A stretch of 64,000 bases of DNA from Pelomonas caseinilytica (lineage in GTDB: Bacteria > Pseudomonadota > Gammaproteobacteria > Burkholderiales > Burkholderiaceae_C): NCBI RefSeq assembly GCF_021353235.1, contig NZ_JAJTWT010000003.1, positions 310,001-374,000 of the forward strand. The letters run 5' to 3'. The notes beneath the pieces are model-generated. The model searched no databases, was not told where the DNA came from, and saw only the letters and a list, made by a program, of their open reading frames with translations. The translations under genes were made by a program, and so were the position numbers. Shown here piece by piece: positions 59,233 through 64,000 of the stretch; within the stretch, counting starts at the first letter, position 1; every line of letters starts with the position of its first letter.

Positions 59233-62200
59233 TCACCAGGTGTCGACGAAGCGGTGGCCGTCCGCCGGCCGCACCGTTGCCGACGCCAGGCCGCGCGCCA
59301 GCCAGGCCCGCGTCTCGGCGGGGTCGACGACGGCGTCGATCTCCAGCGTCGCCGCCAGGTTGAGGGCCTCGCCGTTGGCGTACTGCTGGGCGACGAGACG
59401 CGCGAAGAGGCCCTCGCGCTCCAGCCCGTGGGGCAGGGCCTCGAGCTCCTTGCGAAAGCCCAGCCGCACGGCGCCTTCCAGCCCCATGGCGCCGAATTCG
59501 CCGGTCGGCCAGGCGATGCTGAACACCGGCCGGTGCAGGCCGCCGGCCGCCAGCGCCATGGCGCCCAGGCCGTAGGCCTTGCGCAGCACCACGGCGAAGA
59601 AGGGCACGCGCAGCGCTGCCGCCGTGATGAACAGGCGGCTCGCATGCCTGACCTGGCCCCGCGCCTCGGTCTCAGGCCCGACCATGAAGCCTGGCGTGTC
59701 GACGAGGCTGACCAGGGGCAGGCCGTGGGCATTGCACAGCTGCATGAAGCGGGCCGCCTTGTCGGCCGCGTCGGCGTCGATGGCGCCGCCGAGATGGCCG
59801 GGGTTGCTCGCCAGCACGCCGACCGGCCGGCCCTCGAGGCGGGCCAGCGCCGTGTGCACGGCCAGGCCGAAGCCGGTGCGCAACGGCAGCACGCTGCCTT
59901 CGTCGAACAAGGCCGTCAGGGCGGCGCGGCTGTCGTAGGCGCGCAGGCGGTTCTCCGGCACCACCTCGCGCAGCCGGCGCGCGTCCGGCGCCGTCCAGTG
60001 CCCGACGCGCCCCTGGAAGAACGACAGGTAGTGCCGCGCCGCCGCGACGGCCGCGGCCTCATCGTCGACCAGCACGTCGATGACGCCATTGGCATGCTGC
60101 ACGGCGGCCGGGCCGATCTGTTCCGGCCGGAACACGCCCAGGCCGCCGCCTTCCACCATGGCCGGCCCGCCCATGCCGATGTTGCTGCCGCGCGTGGCGA
60201 TGATGACGTCGCTGCAGCCGAGCAGCGCCGCATTGCCGGCGAAGCAGCGCCCGGCGGCGATGCCGATGACGGGCACCCGGCCGGACAGGGCCGCGTGGCT
60301 GGCGAAGGTGGACACGTGCAGGCCGGCGACGACGGGCATGTCGGTGTCGCCGGGCCGGCCGCCGCCGCCCTCGGCGAAGAGCACGACGGGCAGCCACTGC
60401 TCGGCGGCGATGCCGAGCATGCGATCGGTCTTGGCGTGGTTGCGCACACCCTGGGTGCCCGCCAGCACGGTGGCGTCGTAGGCCATGACGACGGTGCGGG
60501 AGCGCTCGGGGCCGAAGTCCGCACCGTTGACCGCGCCGATGCCGCTGACCAGGCCGTCGGCCGGCGTGTTGGCGATCAGGTCCTCGGCCGAGCGCCGCCG
60601 CGACTGGGCCGCGACGGCCAGGGCGCCGTACTCGATGAAGCTGCCGTCGTCGCAGAGGTCGGCGATGTTCTCGCGCGCGGTGCGCAAGCCCTGGGCGTGG
60701 CGCCGGGCGACGGCCTCGGGCCGCGCGGCGTCGAGGGTGAAGGCCGCGCGGTGCACCAGGCGCTGCAGGTCCGGGCGGACGCGGTCAGGGTCGGTCGACG
60801 CTGCGGCTGGGGTGTCTGCCGCCTCGCTGTCCACGGCTTGCAGCGTCAGCAGCAGGCGACCGCTTTCGACGAAAGCGCCGGGCTGGACGTCCAGGGCCAC
60901 CACCCGGCCTGCATGCGGCGCCGCCAGCGCATGCTCCATCTTCATCGCCTCCAGCACGGCCAGCTCGGCCCCGGCGGCGACGAGGTCGCCCGCCGCGACG
61001 CTGAACTGCAGCAGCCGGCCGGCCATGGGCGCGCGCACTTCGCCGGCGGCGCTGCCGGCCACCGGGGCGGCGGGCATCAGCTCGGCCAGATGTTCTTCCA
61101 GCCAGCCGGTGTGTAGGGCGGGCTGCGCCAGCTCGGGCCGCGCGGCCAGGGCCCGCAACAGGCCGAGGTTGGTGGCCAGGCCGTCGCAGCGGCATTCGGC
61201 CAGGGCGCGGCGCGAGCGTCGCAGGGCCTCGTCGAGATGGGCGCCGCGCACGACCAGCTTGGCCAGCAGGCCGTCGTAGTGCGGCGAGGGCACGGCGCCC
61301 TGGCGCGCATGCGTGTCCACGCGGACGCCGGGCCCGGCCGGCAGCTCCAGCCGCTCCAGCCGCGCCTGGCCGTCCAGTTGCTCGGCGTTGAGCCGCCACT
61401 GGAGGGCCACGCCCTGGACCGGGGGTGCCGCATGCAGGCCGAGGTCCGCCAGGCTGCGGCCGTCCGCAAGCTGGACCTGCAGCTGGACGAGGTCCAGCCC
61501 GGTCACCTCCTCGGTGACCGTGTGCTCCACCTGCAGCCGCGGGTTGACCTCGATGAAGGCCACGTCGCCGCTGGCCACGTCGACGAGGAACTCCACGGTG
61601 GCCAGGCCGCGCAGCCGCACGGCCGCTGCCAGGGCGAGCGCGGCCTCGGCGAGGGTGGTGCGCAGTGCGGGCGTCAGGGCCGGGCTCGGCGCCATCTCGA
61701 CGAGTTTCTGGAAGCGGCGCTGCAGGGTGCAGTCGCGCTCGCCCAGGGCCAGCGCCGTGCGGCCGTCGCCCAGCAGTTGCACCTCCACGTGGCGGGCGCC
61801 GCGCATCAGGCGTTCGGCATAGACGCCGTCCACGCCGAAGGCGGCGCGGGCCTCGCTGCGGCAGCGCTCCAGGGCCGCGGGCAGGTCGTCCAGCCGCGTC
61901 ACCGCCCGCATGCCGCGCCCGCCGCCGCCGGCCACGGCCTTGAGCATGAGGCCGCCGTGGGCGGCGAAGAAGGCGCGGGCCTCGTCCAGCGTCAGCGCGC
62001 CGGCGCTGCCGGCCAGCACCGGCAGGCCGCATTGGCGGGCCAGCTCGCGGGCGCGGGCCTTGTCGCCGAAGAGTTCGAGCTGTTCGGGTGTCGCGCCGAT
62101 GAAGGCGAGGTCGGCCGCCGCGCAGGCGCGGGCGAAGGCGGCACTCTCGCTGAGGAAGCCGTAGCCGGGGTGGACGGCGTCGCAGCCATGGCGCCGGGCG

Positions 62201-62424
62201 GCGGCGACGAGACCCGCGGCGTCGAGGAAGGCGGCGGGCCCGTCACCGGGCAGCTCGGCCACCTCGTCGGCCGCGTCGGCGTGGGCCGAGCCGCCGTCGT
62301 CGGCCGTGCGGGCCGCCACGCCGGCGATGCCGAGGTCGCGCAGGGCGCGCAGCACGCGCAGGGCCACTTCCCCGCGGTTGGCGACGAAGACTTTCTTGAA
62401 GGCGGCGGGAGGCGAGGCGTCCAT
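59233..62424 (-). CDS. Single-chain biotin-dependent acyl-CoA carboxylase
   Basis: The 1063-residue multidomain enzyme has a biotin carboxylase (1-450, with LKAVAGGGGRGMR, MAPSPAL, EVNPRLQVEHTVTEEVTG), a biotin carrier (about 455-535, biotinyl-lysine K495 in EAMKMEH) and fused carboxyltransferase beta/alpha halves (560-1063, GRCFAGNAALLGCSD, DTPGFMVGPETE, GAMALAAGG). It carboxylates an acyl-CoA, probably propionyl- or longer-chain CoA. Most carboxylases have separate subunits; this one-chain form is like the long-chain acyl-CoA carboxylases of some bacteria. The exact substrate is uncertain. The gene converges with cfa and diverges from the POT transporter. Confidence 0.9.
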   Translation of the reverse strand: MDASPPAAFKKVFVANRGEVALRVLRALRDLGIAGVAARTADDGGSAHADAADEVAELPGDGPAAFLDAAGLVAAARRHGCDAVHPGYGFLSESAAFARACAAADLAFIGATPEQLELFGDKARARELARQCGLPVLAGSAGALTLDEARAFFAAHGGLMLKAVAGGGGRGMRAVTRLDDLPAALERCRSEARAAFGVDGVYAERLMRGARHVEVQLLGDGRTALALGERDCTLQRRFQKLVEMAPSPALTPALRTTLAEAALALAAAVRLRGLATVEFLVDVASGDVAFIEVNPRLQVEHTVTEEVTGLDLVQLQVQLADGRSLADLGLHAAPPVQGVALQWRLNAEQLDGQARLERLELPAGPGVRVDTHARQGAVPSPHYDGLLAKLVVRGAHLDEALRRSRRALAECRCDGLATNLGLLRALAARPELAQPALHTGWLEEHLAELMPAAPVAGSAAGEVRAPMAGRLLQFSVAAGDLVAAGAELAVLEAMKMEHALAAPHAGRVVALDVQPGAFVESGRLLLTLQAVDSEAADTPAAASTDPDRVRPDLQRLVHRAAFTLDAARPEAVARRHAQGLRTARENIADLCDDGSFIEYGALAVAAQSRRRSAEDLIANTPADGLVSGIGAVNGADFGPERSRTVVMAYDATVLAGTQGVRNHAKTDRMLGIAAEQWLPVVLFAEGGGGRPGDTDMPVVAGLHVSTFASHAALSGRVPVIGIAAGRCFAGNAALLGCSDVIIATRGSNIGMGGPAMVEGGGLGVFRPEQIGPAAVQHANGVIDVLVDDEAAAVAAARHYLSFFQGRVGHWTAPDARRLREVVPENRLRAYDSRAALTALFDEGSVLPLRTGFGLAVHTALARLEGRPVGVLASNPGHLGGAIDADAADKAARFMQLCNAHGLPLVSLVDTPGFMVGPETEARGQVRHASRLFITAAALRVPFFAVVLRKAYGLGAMALAAGGLHRPVFSIAWPTGEFGAMGLEGAVRLGFRKELEALPHGLEREGLFARLVAQQYANGEALNLAATLEIDAVVDPAETRAWLARGLASATVRPADGHRFVDTW

Positions 62425-62536
62425 GGAGGAGGGCGGAGCGGTGGGCGGGCGATGCTAGTCGCCAGCCCGACCCGCCCCTGTCCGCGGGATGACACCCAGG
62501 CGCCTGCCCGCATGACACCTGGACAATCCGCGCCCC

Positions 62537-64000
62537 ATGAACCGAATCGAACGACTATGGGCACGCATCCCCGAGGGATCGACCGTGCTCTTCCTCATCC
62601 AGGTCTTCGCGACGCTGGGCTTCGCGGTGCTGCAGTTCACGCTGGCCCTGTATACGACGCGGCGCCACGGCTTCAGCAACGAGCAGGCGGCGTTGATGAC
62701 GGGCCTGTTCGGCGCCTTCAACTACGGCCTGCACCTGTTCGGCGGTTATCTCGGCGGGCGCTTCCTGAGCAACCGCAACCTCTTCGTTGGCGGCATGCTG
62801 CTGCAGGTGGTGGGCTGTGCCGCCATCGCGGGGGGCAGCCTGGCGGGCCTGTACTGGGGCATGGCCTTCTTCCTCACCGGCAGCGGGCTGAACGTGACCT
62901 GCCTGAACATGATGCTGACGCAGCGCTTCGCGCCCGAGGACGACCGCCGCGAAGGCGCCTTCCTCTGGAACTACGCCGGCATGAACATCGGCTTCTTCGT
63001 CGGCTTCACCGTCTCGGGCGCCTTCCAGCTCGGCGAGGACTACCGCTCGCTCTTCTGGTTCGCCTCGCTCGGCAACGCCATGGCCATCGTGCTGGCCCTG
63101 GTGTTCTGGCGCACCGTCGCAGACCGCGACACGCCGTTGTCGCTGCGGCGTGGCGCCGACTTCTGGGGCCGCTTCGGCATCGGCGTGGCGGTGCTCGGCG
63201 GCCTCGTGCCCTTGCTGGCCTGGCTGCTGCAGCATCCCAGCGACACCGCCGTCGGCATGAAGGCCCTGTGCGCGGCCGTCGGCGTGGCGCTGTGCGTGAT
63301 GACGGCCAGGCATCCGGTGCGGGCCGAGCAGCTGCGCATGCAGGCCTACCTGGTGCTGACGCTGGGTTCGCTGGTGTTCTGGTCTCTCTACCAGATGGCG
63401 CCCAGCGGCCTGCAGCTCTACGCCGTGGGCAATGTGCTGATGAACGTCTGGGGCGTGCCGGTGGCGCCGCAATGGGTGCAGAACATCAACACCGTGGTCA
63501 TCGTCGTCGGCGGGCCGTGGCTGGCCGCGGTGTTCGCGCGCTGGCGCGCGCGCGGCTGGCCGGTGGACATCCCGCTGCAGTTCGCCGCCTCGCTGGTGCT
63601 GATGGGCCTGGGCTTCCTGGCCCTGCCGGTGGGCATCCAGTTCGCCGACGCCAGCGGGCGGGCCGACTTCTTCTGGCTCTTCCTGAGCTATGTGCTGCAG
63701 AGCGTGGGCGAGCTGTTGATCTCGCCGGTGGGCTACGCCATGATCGGCCGGCTCGCACCCAGGCAGCACCAGGGCGTGATGATGGGCAGCTGGATGCTGG
63801 TCACCGGCCTGGCCTCGCTCTTCGCCGGAGACTTTTCCGGCATGGTCGCCCAGCCGGCCGACGGCTCGCCGCTCACGACCAACCCCGCCTATGCCACCCT
63901 GTTCACGCAGCTGGCGGTGGGCAGCCTGGTGACCGGCGCGGTGCTGTTCGCGCTGCGGCCCTGGCTGAGGCGGCTGATCGACGGCGCGGCGCGCCGGCCA
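62537..64000 (+). CDS. POT/PTR2-family peptide transporter (3' end outside the window)
   Basis: This is a proton-coupled inner-membrane transporter of the major facilitator fold. 488 codons are visible with at least 12 predicted helices, and the frame is still open at 64000. The sequences GFSNEQAALMTGLFGAFNY, GYLGGRF and LTGSGLNVTCLNMMLTQRF fit the POT family, as do NVWGVPVAPQWVQNINTV and SVGELLISPVGYAM. Di- and tripeptides are the usual cargo. The proton-binding ExxER motif of many POTs is not evident near the N-terminus, so it may be a divergent member. It diverges from the carboxylase. Confidence 0.87.
   Translation, partial: MNRIERLWARIPEGSTVLFLIQVFATLGFAVLQFTLALYTTRRHGFSNEQAALMTGLFGAFNYGLHLFGGYLGGRFLSNRNLFVGGMLLQVVGCAAIAGGSLAGLYWGMAFFLTGSGLNVTCLNMMLTQRFAPEDDRREGAFLWNYAGMNIGFFVGFTVSGAFQLGEDYRSLFWFASLGNAMAIVLALVFWRTVADRDTPLSLRRGADFWGRFGIGVAVLGGLVPLLAWLLQHPSDTAVGMKALCAAVGVALCVMTARHPVRAEQLRMQAYLVLTLGSLVFWSLYQMAPSGLQLYAVGNVLMNVWGVPVAPQWVQNINTVVIVVGGPWLAAVFARWRARGWPVDIPLQFAASLVLMGLGFLALPVGIQFADASGRADFFWLFLSYVLQSVGELLISPVGYAMIGRLAPRQHQGVMMGSWMLVTGLASLFAGDFSGMVAQPADGSPLTTNPAYATLFTQLAVGSLVTGAVLFALRPWLRRLIDGAARRP

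Overview
This 64 kb window is very GC-rich, gene-dense chromosomal DNA. It almost certainly comes from a betaproteobacterium of the order Burkholderiales (Rubrivivax / Leptothrix / Roseateles-like). The evidence is the codon usage, a NarK / protein-kinase / NirBD / NasA nitrate assimilation cluster, a MocR regulator, and several families of extragenic hairpin repeats. The exact genus cannot be read from the sequence. I found no rRNA, tRNA, CRISPR array, transposase or integrase.

Layout. (1) 1-10.9 kb: nitrate assimilation. A minus-strand operon nirB - secreted PilJ-domain protein - nirD - nasA runs off the left edge. Next come a PP2C-phosphatase/Ser-Thr-kinase fusion, a NarK transporter, and a divergent ANTAR-PilJ fusion regulator. 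Three good sigma-54 (-24/-12) promoters, NtrC-like sites at the classical distances upstream of nirB, and an ANTAR-type RNA hairpin at the 5' end of the narK message suggest control by both nitrogen status and nitrate. (2) 11.6-20.1 kb: signalling genes, namely an ECF sigma factor with a large membrane kinase, a PAS/GAF histidine kinase, a diguanylate cyclase and a response regulator. (3) 20.3-24.9 kb: a hypothetical gene, a DUF1415 protein, an M20 amidohydrolase, and a ZnuD-like TonB receptor preceded by a small HCDLC protein. (4) 25.1-36.4 kb: a probable peptide-ligation ('peptide-tagging') locus. It holds a circularly permuted ATP-grasp, alpha-E proteins, a transglutaminase fused to DUF2126, an alpha/beta hydrolase, an ATP-grasp/alpha-E fusion and a second transglutaminase, with a long hairpin element in the middle. 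(5) 37.2-42.8 kb: an exported intradiol dioxygenase-like protein overlapping a two-component system, a cupin with a divergent MocR regulator, and a zinc-ribbon MBL-fold protein. (6) 42.9-49.2 kb: a double-length tandem UvrA and a receiver protein. (7) 49.3-54.4 kb: an OmpR regulator divergent from a small ORF, a globin, a hybrid PAS kinase and a malonyl-CoA synthetase-like ligase. (8) 54.7-64 kb: an exonuclease, an EcsC-like protein, a hydroxyproline-catabolism pair, cyclopropane fatty acid synthase, a single-chain acyl-CoA carboxylase and a POT-family transporter cut by the right edge.

The most unusual content is structural. There are three families of palindromic extragenic repeats. Two of them (the ~600 bp nested element at 10.9 and 36.4 kb, and the shorter hairpin at 14.5 and 54.5 kb) show compensatory base changes between copies, so the folded form itself appears to be conserved. 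The nested element contains a 125 bp core resembling an integron attC site. Repeat-like DNA has also been captured in coding sequence, forming the NarK C-terminus and a short insert in the ATP-grasp/alpha-E fusion. A second curiosity is a degenerate copy of the first 60 bases of the alpha-E gene just upstream of the real gene, forming an overlapping leader ORF.
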